Of a stretch of 64,000 nt of DNA, positions 24,407 through 35,870 are shown piece after piece. Position 1 is the first letter of the stretch, and the number at the start of each line of letters is the position of its first letter. Position numbers and translations under genes: made by a program. Below the pieces are notes generated by a model that did no database searches, had not been told where the DNA came from, and was given only the letters and a program-made list of their open reading frames with translations. This stretch comes from Astrocystis sublimbata (Eukaryota > Ascomycota > Sordariomycetes > Xylariales > Xylariaceae), in assembly GCA_022453515.1 (NCBI GenBank), contig JAJNNY010000002.1, forward strand, positions 248,001-312,000. Reading direction: 5' to 3'.

Positions 24407-24882
24407 TGGGAACGTACGTTCGTGCTGTGTCGTTGTGTTGCAGATGCGCTGGTGTCTACGACAAGAAAAGCCATGGGAACGTTTACATGAGAGCTCAGGT
24501 CCAGTCTCGTCGCGGCGCCGGGGGTGGGATGCGTGTCCCTTCCCAATAGTTGCATGTCCTCTGTTCTATGCATGTGTGACCGTTCTGTATCTTACATGTT
24601 CATGCACTTATGCGACTTGGAAGCACGAGACCTAGGCGGGGTCTACCTAGGTACATACCTAGGTAGGGATGACCTCAGCTCAAGCACCCGCCCATGGCCA
24701 CGACCAAGTGTAAGTGTATATATAAGTCGTTCCGCACATACAATATTCTTCACATCTCGTGGGAATAGGTATTTCAAACAAATTCCAAATTACCTTCATT
24801 CCAAAGCGCTAGTTGCACATTCGAATCCCTAGATATCCTAAATGACACGAACAGCACTCGGTCAAGCCTTCAAAGAACCCAC
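24407..24882. other. Intergenic region TVP23 promoter side
   Basis: About 480 bases between two minus-strand genes: promoter of TVP23 and 3' UTR of the DUF3445 gene. A tight pair of CTACCTAGGTA/ATACCTAGGTA palindromes lies at about 24642-24668. Confidence 0.55.
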
Positions 24883-26223
24883 CTAATACGGATATGCTCG
24901 AACTTCATCCTCACGACTCAGATCCAAACCCCTTGAAACCTGCTCCTCGTGCTTTCTATCCAAGAACTCGAGCAGTACATCGCCCCATCTCGCTCTACCC
25001 TTGTATCTACTCACGTCGTCGCCCCAGCTTCTGACCGCACTGGCAAGTCTCCCAGGCACGTAGTCTTCTTCAGCCACATCCGTGATCTTGTGGAAATACG
25101 TCCGAATGGTGAACACGACCCCGCCACTCTTTGGCAGCCGCCGGAGCGTCTGTCTCTCGGACCGAAAGTAATGGTGGTCGATGGCGCGGCCCATCTCGGC
25201 CGTTTCCCAGCCCACGTGTCCTCCGCCGGCAGCCGAGTCTTCGGAGCCCACGCTCTGCGACCAGCCGAGGTCGTCGTCCACCTGGAAGAAGTAGTTGTTG
25301 CGTCCAACGATTTCCTCTGGCTTGAGTCGCCGGAACAGGTTCATCATGCCCTTCTCCAGCTTTTCCTTGTACTGTGGCACATTGCCCGAAGTATGAATCT
25401 CACTTAGCGGCATCCCGAACTTGTCCGCAAGCCTCCAGAAGCCTGGAAGAACTATACAGCCCGCAAGGAAATAGTACTGTCCGTCGGGCTTCTCAATCAT
25501 GATAGCGAGGTCATCTTGGATGAGCCGCGCGCACATTTGCATTGGATCCTCGGGAAGCGGGCGGTTCGTCACGTCAAAGCTCTCGCCGGACCACAGGTTG
25601 TCTAGCCCGACGGCCGTGCGCTTGTACAGCGAAGGATAACGTGCCGGCAGGTATTCCGCGAGCTCTTCCAATAGCTCGATCGCTGCTGGAAAGGCCTCGG
25701 GGGCAGTGCGACAAAGCTTGGGCCCTCGCTCTTTGATTCTCCTTTGCTTATCCGCATGAAAACGTGGGAAATGATTGTCGAGCTCGATCCAGTCCTCATG
25801 CTTCAGCGTTCGAAGCCCCATCGTCACGTTGTATTTGGGCCCATAACGAAATGGTCGATAGGGCAGTGGTTTTGTTTCATCGAGCGACCAGTCCGGGTAC
25901 GGCGCTGGTGTAGGCCGGCGAAATTCCGAGGGGGTCCATTTTCCAAGCTCTCGAGGTTGAGCTTTCTCAAGTCGAGGTGCCGTAGGTGTTAACGGACGCT
26001 TGGTGTAGCTTCTCGACTTTCGCCTTCGAACAACAAACGTTATAGAAGCGCCTATGGCTACAAGTACTAGGAGCACTACAGATGTAAACTGGTCGCTATG
26101 TCCACGGCATGAAAAGTGCTCCCAAGATATCTTGATGAGTGACATGCAGCGTTGTCCGGCCGCCTTCGCTTCTTGATATATATATTCGGCATGGTTGCGA
26201 ACAACCACTGTTCGTTCATTCAT
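24883..26223 (-). CDS. DUF3445 protein, haem-dependent oxidative N-demethylase-like
   Basis: Uninterrupted 446-aa frame on the minus strand. One N-terminal transmembrane helix (residues 47-65, FTSVVLLVLVAIGASITFV) is followed by the basic stretch RRRKSRS. The DUF3445 domain fills the rest: YRPFRYGPKYNVTMGL, WIELDNHFPRFHADK, DDLAIMIE, YYFLAGCIVLPGFWRL, IHTSGNVPQY, NNYFFQVDD and LRRLPKSGGVVFTIRTYFHKI. The family includes the alpha subunit of bacterial haem-dependent oxidative N-demethylase. Fungal members are membrane-anchored and of unknown substrate, so oxidative demethylation is inference. It may be tethered to the ER or another membrane through the N-terminal helix. The gene is intact. Confidence 0.92.
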   Translation of the reverse strand: MNERTVVVRNHAEYIYQEAKAAGQRCMSLIKISWEHFSCRGHSDQFTSVVLLVLVAIGASITFVVRRRKSRSYTKRPLTPTAPRLEKAQPRELGKWTPSEFRRPTPAPYPDWSLDETKPLPYRPFRYGPKYNVTMGLRTLKHEDWIELDNHFPRFHADKQRRIKERGPKLCRTAPEAFPAAIELLEELAEYLPARYPSLYKRTAVGLDNLWSGESFDVTNRPLPEDPMQMCARLIQDDLAIMIEKPDGQYYFLAGCIVLPGFWRLADKFGMPLSEIHTSGNVPQYKEKLEKGMMNLFRRLKPEEIVGRNNYFFQVDDDLGWSQSVGSEDSAAGGGHVGWETAEMGRAIDHHYFRSERQTLRRLPKSGGVVFTIRTYFHKITDVAEEDYVPGRLASAVRSWGDDVSRYKGRARWGDVLLEFLDRKHEEQVSRGLDLSREDEVRAYPY

Positions 26224-27079
26224 GGCCGTAGATGCTACCGTTTCCTGTATGAAAGATGATAATTAGATAGATTCGCCAAATGTTCAGTATTATATGACAT
26301 GTTCTGGTTGGTCATGCCCTACCTATTGAATGGCGATGCTCTACCAAGTACCCCTAAACATGGTGAGGGGCTCCAAAGTTGGGGAACCTGCTCTCTGGGC
26401 TTCCAGTCCACCCCGTTCTCGGCCTTGGAGTACTTACCACAGGCTTCGTACACAGATTCTTGCGAGTTATCTATTCCAATAAGCTTAGCTTCTACGCATG
26501 ATAGAGGGGTATATCTCGACTTTACGAGTCAGGCTGTGTCATAACTACACTATCATATCTCTTGTTGGCGGCTGCTTATCGTGAAACATCGTAAGATCGC
26601 ACGACGGCGACCGCGCAATTGCCAATGACAGCTGTACCTGTGGGAATGGAAACCCAATTGTTGCATCTTTGATTATGCCGAGTACTAGGCGACAGGAACT
26701 CCACGAGCATCGCAAATGGAGATACGGTATTGCTGCTGTTATCTTCGCTCCCAATCGACCTAACCCATTGCGGGGTTGAAATAGATAAGTACTTAATAAT
26801 AAAGAGGGTCTCTACGCGCAGGACCTGAATTGTTCAATCGCTACCTATATCTAGACATGACACTGCCATTTTCTATCCTCTTTTCTAGTCTATCGATCCT
26901 CAAGGGTGTTAGATAGGGACAAGCAATGTGACCAGGCCCAAATACCACCCCGGTTTAAAGCACAATCCCCCTTTCATCGCATGTCCGCTGTTGTCCAGCA
27001 TCTTCAAGTGAGGCTCGTCTCAACGTTTTTGTTCTGGTGATACCCAATAGGCTTCGATAGAGCCTCTCGGCCGTGTCTT
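26224..27079. other. Intergenic region between DUF3445 gene and secreted-protein gene
   Basis: About 850 bases holding the DUF3445 promoter and the 3' UTR of the secreted-protein gene. Small open frames near 26299 and 26545 show no family features. Confidence 0.5.
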
Positions 27080-28059
27080 TTAACAATCTGCACCTGCAAC
27101 AATGACATTCCAGCCATCTTTATCGAAATTTTGCCCATGCACTGAGTCGGTAGGTAGATCTGACACAAGTCGAGTGAGTAGTTGATACCACAAAGGGATC
27201 CCAGAGTCTCGCTGTCGCAATATATGGTTGCAGCGGCAAACAAAATCACAGAAACACGCAAGCAAGATCGGAGTAAGAGAAACATACGCCCATGCCCATA
27301 GCACTTCTCAACTATATCCCATGCGCGGTCTCCGAGCTTGCTGCAGGGTACCGACACCGGATGTGGATTGTCGTTGCAGAACCATATGCCAGAGTCCCAC
27401 GAGCACGAAACACGACCACAGTTTCTTGGTCCCGGGTCATTTGTGCAATTGCCGTGGATCTTGTGAAGATACGCAATTCCCTGTTTGCGAGGTATGAGTC
27501 AGTCATCACTACCAGCTAGGCAGGAAACAAGTGTTTCGGGGAGCAGCAGCTTGTCATGGCAAGGCATGCCCTCGAATAGGGAGGGCGGTGGCAGGAGAGA
27601 ACCAACCTGGCGGATGTGAAAGACAGAGGCGACCAAAGGACCCCACGCCATGTCACATAGGATATTGCTCGTGTCATCATCCGAAGAGTCACGAAGCTCC
27701 AATTCGAGGTCGGTTGACCAGGAGAAGTCCGGCTTTACGTCGCGTATCTGCTGTTCGATATGTTCTAGACTCTACAGAAAATAGTTGTCAACAAATGCTC
27801 AGCACATGACAAATTTGTAGAAACATAAGGGATATATGGGAGCAAATGCTCCGGGCAGCAGGAAATGGCAGGTCATTTGACAACACACCGATCCCGTGAA
27901 CGACGTCAGCTCGCCATCTCTTTCGATGTAGCCCGTCCAAGTGATGCTCGACCTGCGAGAAGTCTCTGGTCCGTCGTCGATCATGTGCTTTCGGCTACTA
28001 GGCAGATCCTCCGCTGCTGCGCAGAGAGACATAGCCACAATAACGAAGCTTATTAACAT
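27080..28059 (-). CDS. Small secreted cysteine-rich protein, four exons
   Basis: Spliced model on the minus strand: 28059-27889, 27771-27607, 27480-27288 and 27141-27080, giving 196 aa. The introns are 117, 126 and 146 bases. A signal peptide is clear (MLISFVIVAMSLCAAAEDLP). The mature part starts with ITWTGYIERDGELTSFTGS, continues through a helical QQIRDVKPDFSW segment, and ends in a module with GNC, NCGRVSCSWDSGIWFCNDN, VPCSKLGDRAWDIVEKC and GWNVIVAGADC. The mature protein has eight cysteines, enough for four disulfides. The CGRVSCSW..IW.CND pattern recurs in uncharacterised secreted proteins of plant-associated ascomycetes, which I know only as an unnamed family. No enzymatic motif is visible; an extracellular or effector-like role is possible. 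Exon borders 2 and 3 are firm; the last intron is slightly less certain. Confidence 0.8.
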
Positions 28060-29269
28060 TCTGCTTGAAGAAATGCCACGCGAACTCTGCTTGCCTGAGA
28101 TAAGCTGAAACGTATTGCAAAAACTGGCACAAGGGTATGTATTACGTGTAAAGCATGGCATCTGCCTCAGAGTCTTCCACAAGGCCTTATATACTATGCC
28201 AACGAAGCATACCTACCTACCTACCCAAAGCGACCGTAAGCGAGCCGTTCGACTTCGATATGAAAGTTTGTAATTGTACGAATGGTAAGTACGTACTACA
28301 CGATAGCCACGTCATTGTTTGGCCGAGGAGAAGTTACCACGGAATTCAAGAACGAACTGTTGTTGATGTTATTGATGCGAGGTACAGCTTCTAGTAGCGT
28401 AACACCATTGGCCACCTGGGTAGGTAGTCATCGTATGTGAAATCGGGGTACAACCTAAAGCTACTAAGCCTGTTGATAACCAGTCTGGTGATAAGAAAAG
28501 TGCCTACCTCTTCAATCTAAACTATTGTTGCATGATGCCATTCGAAGCAGTGATACTACAAGCCACATGCTCTGCCCCTTTTCATCTTGGCACACAGATC
28601 GTAAGACCGTGATGTGTACAAGGCTTCAAACCGTATTCTAGCCAGTCAAAGCCCCATGCATACTCGTCAAGTTTGAGTCATCGTTTCGATTTGGATATAT
28701 CAAGATGGTTTAGCGAGGTGGTTCGTTTCTCACTCGTGTGTGATTGCTGGATACAGGTAACTAGCGAACGCTGTCACGATCTTGTGTTAACCGAGAGGTA
28801 CGTAATCTCCCACAATTGATCATAGAATAACGCACTCCATGTATGACAGGGCTTAATATCAATGAACATTGACATATTCCGAGTTTCCCTATAGTTGCTA
28901 GCGAGTGTTGTTTAGCCCCAAGGGCGAGTACCATTGATCCTGCACGTGGTGGGAGAAGGAAATATAATGTTCATAGCTTGGCCAGTTTCTGGTCTTCGCT
29001 CATGCCCTAATCAATGTACCCGTCTCTGCGTATATCTACATATTTTGAAGGGAAGTCAAATCTTGGTAGAAGCATATGCAATCTTCCGGGCACTGTAGGA
29101 TGTTGGATGCAGAGTGCAGTGCTATAGGCCCACGTCATAGGGATATCCTCGTAGTATTTGTTTGAGCCTGCGGAAAGTGTGTGTCATTCTGAATTCATCC
29201 GTACCCAGAAATCCACTGACTCATTGTAAGCGTTGAATTTGTCCAACTCGAACTTAAGCCGAGTGGGAG
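28060..29269. other. Gene-free region upstream of secreted-protein gene
   Basis: About 1.2 kb without a supported gene. It includes the promoter of the secreted-protein gene and the TACC repeats near 28209-28225. Confidence 0.5.
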
Positions 29270-29720
29270 CTACCTGATGGTCAGATAGACGGCGGTCACC
29301 GGCGCGGGCGACGGGATTGCAACGAGAGCGACTGGCCCGGAAGACACCGGTACCGCCATAGAACTGTCGCCAAATTTAACAATCCCCTCTTCTACGTTGT
29401 ATATACCTAGGTAGGTTTCGGGATCTTGAGGGAGTAGCAGAGGTAGAATATGCACTTTATGGAACTGTGTGTCACCGAGATAAGCCAAAGGGGAATCGGG
29501 GACTTCGTCGGCCTGGCCCAAGACATCGTAGGATTTGCGTTACCGCTCATTCAAGGCAACAGGTTGTTGTGGTCGTGCACGGCACACCTGTATAGTGGTG
29601 GCATCGAGCTACCCAAGATTGGTGCTGCCGTCGAATGTGTGAGCTGATCTCGGCAATCGAGCCACCAGCAATGGTCACAGTCGGTCCGTCCTCGGTATGG
29701 CTGTTTCGTCTAAGCGTATC
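29270..29720 (-). pseudogene. Decayed coding remnant of unknown family
   Basis: On the minus strand a coding-like stretch reads from about 29720 (RQCVDTLRRNSHTEDGPTV, then VTIAGGSIAEISSH). After a frameshift near 29650 it continues to a long open tail ending in AVYLTIR at 29270. Between the two parts are one TAG and one TAA, each one C-to-T change away from a Gln codon, as expected for decay by RIP or deamination. The tail looks protein-like (PETYLGIYNVEEGIVKFGD, VALVAIPSPAPVTAVYL). I do not recognise the family. It could also be a chance open frame. Confidence 0.35.
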
Positions 29721-30962
29721 TACACATTGTCTACCGTTGTTCGTGAACTCAAATGAAACCCTTCCTTATCAGCACATGTGAAAAACGTTCGTGAGATCGC
29801 CAGGCTGACTCGTTCCCCTCAAAGCCAAATTTGTGCGACCAGAATGCTGAGACAATAGTTGTGTTTGCAAATGATTCGGTGACATGACCTCAAGTAATAC
29901 ATCGCCAATACAAAAGGGGAGCAGAAAGCTGCAGGAACCACTACTACACGACAATTACGTGCAACACGAAGAGCTTCATAAGCCACGCTAGCAAAGTAAG
30001 GTTTCATCCTAGTAAGCACAATCTCCTTGTATATGGATTAGCACACCCCGGTAATGACTAGAGATCATTCACGCTGTTGAGTGACAGATATGTATTCGGT
30101 GGCACATTCGGCAGACTGTGCTTGTGGATTTGCACCCGAGATGTCTTTGTTCCTTTGAATATTACAAACATTTGGTGTTATCCTATTCTTCCGTCTCGAA
30201 AAAGGATTTCACGCATGATCTATGTATCCCGTCGTGGAATTTACACTCGTCTCATAAAAGCGCAGCCGTAAACCCCGGCACGATTGTTCCATACCTTGCC
30301 TAAGCTAGCATTTTCTGCTATGAAAAATAGTCATTATGATTTGAAATACCGAGTCCATCTCCCCATAATCTTTATGATGCCCCTGCCTCTAAACTTTTTT
30401 AAAATTCCCCAGAACGCTGAGTGAAGCCCTGCACCCGTGTCCATGGGACAGGATCAATGCAGGCTCGTCTATGATTGTGGCATTTCCGTTGGCGTGACAG
30501 GGCGCCGCGCATGTGTTGACCACAATATAAAGGTAGCTGAAGCGTTCCCCTTGGCCATATAACCCTCGACACATAATCATCATACCCATCGTTGTCGGCG
30601 TAAATGTTGCCCTGCCTGCCGAACTCCCACATAAAGTCCCAAATCCCAAAAATGTTGCCCAAATCTTAAAAACAGTGAAGCGCGAGGGGAGCATGCTCTC
30701 CCGATTAAACCCCGCGCAAAACAACTCGTGAGTGACCGACTACTAAACATTATCTGCCTCACAAGCCAAGCTTGTGATGAAAGTTCCGGTGAATCTTAAC
30801 TTGCGCCGACGAATAATCATGCTGGTCGTAGCGTAATTAGTAGTAGTAACAAGCCATAAACGCCCATGATGTCAACGTTGAACAATTATTGGGTATTCGC
30901 AAGTATCCGGTCCAATGGGCCGGCTGAAAGGGTAGTCTGGAACTTCATGAGTCGCACAAATA
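29721..30962. other. Gene-free region
   Basis: About 1.2 kb without a supported gene. Open frames on the minus strand near 30389-30762 overlap in several frames and show no family, so I do not call them. Confidence 0.5.
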
Positions 30963-32275
30963 TTACTGCGCATGAAACAAATCTTCATCAGATGAGGCGG
31001 CATCCCCATTGGTTTTCGGCCTCGTTGCGGTTGTTGCACCACCCGCGGCTTTATCATCCTGGGTACTGTGACTCTTCACCCCTAGCTCGTGATATGGTCC
31101 ACTTTCTTCTATGTCGTGAGTCCCGTGCTTCGAGGTGTGATCGAGCAGCGCCGGTATGTGTCGAAGAAGTGGACGAAGTGCTGCCGCAGATGCCGCAAAG
31201 ATGGCTAGACCGAGCTCAATATTGGCCCACAGGAGCAGGTCGTGATGCAGACTGTCGGCTTCTTTGCCTGATGCGTTGGGAAGGCGGACAATGATGACCA
31301 GCTTGACAATCGTCGCAGTGCTTGCGCTAGAGTAAAGAACGTGTCAGCGTGCTGTTATTGTTGCATATGACAGTCGGAAAGAACTCACAAAATTCCGAGC
31401 CCCAACAGGAATATCGCTATAAGCTTGAGGCGTGTCTTGAGCTGGGAGCCTCGTAGAATCCAGATTGGGAGTAAGGCATAGAAGTAGTCGATAAAGATAT
31501 TCGATATGGTTCGGAAGTACCCGACTTGCGTGCATCTCTCGCTCCCAGCCCAGTTGCTCACACCACCTGTAGCACAGATGCCTGAGGCGAAAACAACAGT
31601 AATGATCGTCCAGATACCGACAATGACCATGGAGATGATGAGGATCACTCGTATGCCTTTGCTAATAGCAATGCGGAGGAGCACCAGCGCTACAGCTAGT
31701 TTCACGAGACCCGCGGAGATGTATAATGTCGTTTGGTCACCATAGATAAACTGGAGTCGGAATTCATGGTCAGCAAAACACTCTATCAACGTGAAATCAG
31801 ACCGGATGGTCGAACTATTGAAGACATACCATGGCTGATTTCTCCTTGTTATACCAGGGTTGGCTATCCTCGGCAGCGTAGCCATAACTACAATAGACCA
31901 CGAGTCAGATAAGAAAGGGAAAAACGTAAGTGTCGCTGATCTCGGCGTGTCGTGGATGCGTCCGCGGGTATATACGATGGAAACCCAATGGTCTTGTCAA
32001 AGAGGGTTGAACAAGCAGATACGTACTGCATGGCGGCGAAGCCTAGGCTGATGGAGATCACGAAGCCGACCTATTTGTTCTGATTAGGTGATGTTCCTTC
32101 TACCCAAAACACAGAGTGAAAACCAGCTTACATAGGTCAAGCATAATACAAAATCATCCCAACCAAAACCCCTCGTAACTAATCTTGTCCGAACAAAGAT
32201 GCGGGCGAGCACGACTGCAGTGTTGAGGACCAGGAATAAGACCGCGGCGCCAAACAGGCTGGCGCGTTGGGCCAT
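30963..32275 (-). CDS. Fungal rhodopsin-domain 7TM protein A (PTH11/SAT-like)
   Basis: Five exons on the minus strand: 32275-32132, 32070-32027, 31887-31830, 31750-31389 and 31326-30963, giving 323 aa. All four introns have GT donors and CAG or TAG acceptors. Exon 1 gives the first helix and the family motif FGWDDFVLCLTY; exon 2 VGFVISISLGFAAM; exon 3 HYGYAAED; exon 4 the core helices (TLYISAGLVKLAVALVLLRI, VILIISMVIVGIWTIITVVF) and RCTQVGYFRTISNIFIDYFY with LPIWIL; exon 5 TATIVKLVIIVRLP and LWANIELGLAIFAASAAALRPLL. The tail is polar and acidic. Members of the fungal rhodopsin domain family are seven-helix plasma membrane proteins, some linked to host or surface sensing (Pth11-like). No CFEM domain and no retinal-binding signature is seen; ligand unknown. 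Confidence 0.88.
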
Positions 32276-34576
32276 TTTGAGAACAGTGGTGATGTGGAAG
32301 TCTTGTGGTAAGCGACGAGATGTCAATTTCAAGTAGCCAGCTCTCGATCCATTTCAGGTGCTCGACGTGAGGGCCAGGGGCGGGATACGCCGACGTAGGA
32401 ACGTTTGGCTCGAAAGTTGTTGAAAGGTTCACACAGAAACCAAGAAATGCCGAAAACACCTTCACCAACCAGACACATGGGCTGTTTAATGATATAGAAG
32501 ACAAATATTGTCCAGGGATGTGGTTCTGAGCCAAGTATCTTTCACACACTACAACATTGATCTACACTGCGTCGTTCATGCGGGAGATCTAAACAAGAAA
32601 GCCCAGGGTCGGTAGGGCAAGGGTTATTTACATAGTGTAGATGTATTGAAACCATTGATGTCTGAATCGGGCCCCTTCTCTCTTTGTCAGGAGATGCATC
32701 TCATCACTCTTCCTTTTTTTCTTGCTTGTTTGGTCCCCTACTGTTCCTACGCTAGCTGAGTACCGAGGGTCCCATTACTTACTGTAAAGCAAGATAGATA
32801 GCAGAAGTACACAAGCGGGAGTCCCTACGCGTAGAGGGATGCATCGTAGTGTGCTCCTTTGGACAAAGTTTCCGAGCAAGGGTAGGTAGCTCCTCATCGC
32901 CCACGGCGGAACTACCCCACAAGCGGCAGGACAGGCTCGACAGGAGTCCCTAGTATGGCTCCCTAGTATGGCAGATGGTGCATTAGAATTAGAGTTATTG
33001 ATCTAGTGCAACGCCGTGCCAGTCCTCGCGCGTGTTGTGGACGAGTCAAGATTCTCGAAGCACCGCGGCAAGCGGGTGGAAGGACGCTCTACCGAAGTAG
33101 GTAGGTCTGAGGATGCGATCCTACACTACGGTAAACTAGGGTAAGCGGCATCGCTGAGCGAATTGATGGCAGCCCATGTCTAAGAGAAGTTGGTTAGCCT
33201 GTGAAATTCGACAGACGAGCCTCACCGCACACCACCTGAGCAGGAGCTGAAGACAGGAGACATGACAGTTCTCTTCTCGACAGCCATCCATCCCACTTGA
33301 CATGGAATAGATTGTCGCCACGAGTGCAGAAAGAAAAGGAAGGGGGAAAATAAGGATAAAAAGAAAGAAGGCCTGAGCAAGGCGCCCCTTACGGAGATGC
33401 TTATTCGCCTCAGGCACCATCTCCGCTCGCCAGCGCCATGGATGTTGTGCTCGCTTAACGACAGCCCCATCACCGGAGTCACCCTACTCCCGAGTCGTAT
33501 GGCAGTTGTCCGCACGCTAGTAAATGCATGCAACATTAAGTACATCCATGCTTGATGGCTTGATGGCTTGATGGCAATGCTCAGCTGAAATGTACGTGAT
33601 CGAGGGCTGGCGCAAGCCCCAAATACCATGAAGACGACATTGGTGTTTCGCGTACCGTATAACTATATATATATATATATATATCACGAGTGTTCCAAGC
33701 AGGACCACAATACTGACGACCTCGGGACTTGTCGAGCCCGTGTGAATACGTAATGTGATATATCAACCCACATTCGCTCTTTGAGGCACTTCAGCCGCAA
33801 ACCAACCCTCGCCAACCCTCGTTCTCCGAAGGATGTTTGTCCCAATCTGGTGAGGTATTACCACATGCGCCGTCACAAAGACCCCCAAGCCACTTACAAC
33901 ATCGGCGGCCCACGGTATCCGGCTCACGGTGTGTGGTTTTCTCGTCTACTGTCCTACTTACTACTTACTTAGTATCTCCCAACCTTCGCTTGCCGTACTC
34001 GTATGCACTTACGTCTCGAATACTACATACTGAAGCTCTCAAGACACTCGAGGATTTATTGGTCTGACCATCCCCGTGGAGGGTTAAGATCGGCCTCAAT
34101 AAAAAGCGTCGACAAACAGACAGAGCGGGGAAGACTTTCTTCCCTCTTGAGCTCTCGACATGTTTGCATGCCAAGCATAAAGATCAGACCAAAAAGAGGT
34201 ATCCAACATCTGACGGGTCAACCAACACATTATTACTGTGATGCCGTACCAAACCGGACAAAGCTGGGAACAAAGCCCCGCAGCAAGACCCGGTCGCTGA
34301 CCTCAGTTCTCCAGTATAACATCATGCCAGGACACTAGCTCTTCATTTCCCATCTAGATAGTGTGCACTAAATGTCCGAGATGCCTACCAACACCCTGTC
34401 GGCCTTGTATGGTGTTCGCCTGCTCGGCCTGTTAGCATGAGGTAGAGTAGTAGTACAAGGTGCGCGTCGCCAACATTGAGCCGACCTGCTGGCTTTCTTC
34501 TCGTTCTTTGCTCTCTTGCGCTCAATTGCCATCGACTGACGACCGACTGACTGACCGACCTGCTTGCCAAACCAAG
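32276..34576. other. Gene-free region of 2.3 kb
   Basis: Divergent promoter region between rhodopsin-domain gene A (-) and the GH105 gene (+). No supported gene. It contains a TA dinucleotide run at 33664-33684 and a short GGCTTGAT duplication near 33552-33572. Confidence 0.5.
33664..33684. repeat. TA dinucleotide microsatellite
   Basis: About ten tandem TA units in gene-free DNA. Confidence 0.9.
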
Positions 34577-35870
34577 ATGCGCAATCCTCTGTACATAGCG
34601 ACAGTTGTCGCCGCGCTTTTCGGCGCGCCAGCGACGGCGACGGCGACAAAATCTTGCAAGCCACGACACAAGGATGCGCAGCGGATGGCGTCCAGTATCA
34701 TGGCCCGTGGTCAGGGCATAATGACTGGGGAGGGAGGGTCGTCCGAAGCCTTGCAGGCCGGCTTTGTTCAGAAAGCCTTCACTGCGCTCGCTGCTCACGA
34801 CGACCACCACCACCACCACGGCAAAGATGCTCCTTGGCAAGAATATGTCCAGAAGAGCGCTGCCTCTACCATTCCATTCCTGTCCAACGCCAGCAACGAT
34901 GCGCTCTCGTACCCCATGGACCGCCTCAGCAACGGAAATGCCCTCTTGGCGCTGTCGTCCGCCGACGGCACGGCATATCGCACTGCCGCGGATGCGCTAC
35001 GAGAAAGCATCCATCTGAATCGCCGAAACAGCGAAGGCGGTTTATGGTACTTTGTGTACCCGTACTGGAGCTACTTGGACGGAATGTACTCGTTGGGCCC
35101 CTTCTACAGCCAGTACACTCTCACGTCATCTTCCAGCAGCAGAAGCGCCGCTAGTCATCTAGATGATATGCTGTATCAATTTGACATTCTCTGGCGGCAC
35201 ACGGCTCACGCCAAAAGCGGACTGCTCTCGCATGGTTACGACGCAACTCGCAAAGCCGTGTGGGCTGACTCGGTCACGGGCGCTAGTCCGTATGTCTGGG
35301 GTCGAAGTCTCGGCTGGTACACCATGGCGTTGCTCGACACTCTCGAGATCCTCGAGAAGGAAAAGGCCCCCCACAAGTACAGGGCTCCACTGCTGGAAAA
35401 GTTCCAGCGTTTGATGCCGGCTGTCATCAAGGCCGTCGACCACAAGACGGGAGGATGGTGGCAGATTGTCGACCAATCCGGACGCGAGGGAAACTACATT
35501 GAATCCAGCGGCACCGCCATGTTCTCCTATTCGCTGCTAAAGGGGGCTCGTCTCGGCTACCTACCACACCAATGGGCCACAAAGGCGAAGAAAGTCGGCA
35601 TCCGGGCCCAGAGGTATCTGACCGACCACTTCGTGGTCGAGGAAGCTGATGGAACCTGGAGCTACAACGGAACTGTTGCTGTATGCAGCTTGAACTCTAC
35701 TGCAACTTTCGAGGTGAGCTCTCTTCTCGGTCCAACTCCACTCTGATATTGCCATTTGGTTGCTAACTAGTTGGGTGCAGTATTATGTCAACCAGCCCAT
35801 TTTATACAACAGCGTTCTGGGGTCCGCTGCGTATGTGCTTGCGTCGATCGAAGCCGACAAGTCAAGATAA
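34577..35870 (+). CDS. Secreted GH105 unsaturated rhamnogalacturonyl hydrolase
   Basis: Exons 34577-35713 and 35781-35870 (67-base intron, GTGAGC, GCTAAC branch, CAG; phase 0) give 408 aa. A signal peptide is visible (MRNPLYIATVVAALFGAPAT). GH105 features are YPYWSYLDGMYSLGPFY with the putative catalytic Asp near residue 168, SGLLSHGYDATRK, YVWGRSLGWYTMALLDTLE, TGGWWQIVDQ and NYIESSGTAMFSYSLLKG, then the short final exon YYVNQPILYNSVLGSAAYVL. These enzymes hydrolyse the unsaturated uronic acid left at the non-reducing end of oligosaccharides by pectin or rhamnogalacturonan lyases. This implies growth on plant cell wall material. An oddity is a DDHHHHHGKD stretch near residue 78. The start was chosen at the ATG directly before the signal peptide. 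Confidence 0.93.

Noticed and set aside
30389..30762. Overlapping minus-strand frames that might form a small gene.
   Set aside because: Several mutually overlapping frames of similar length and no protein-like conservation pattern.
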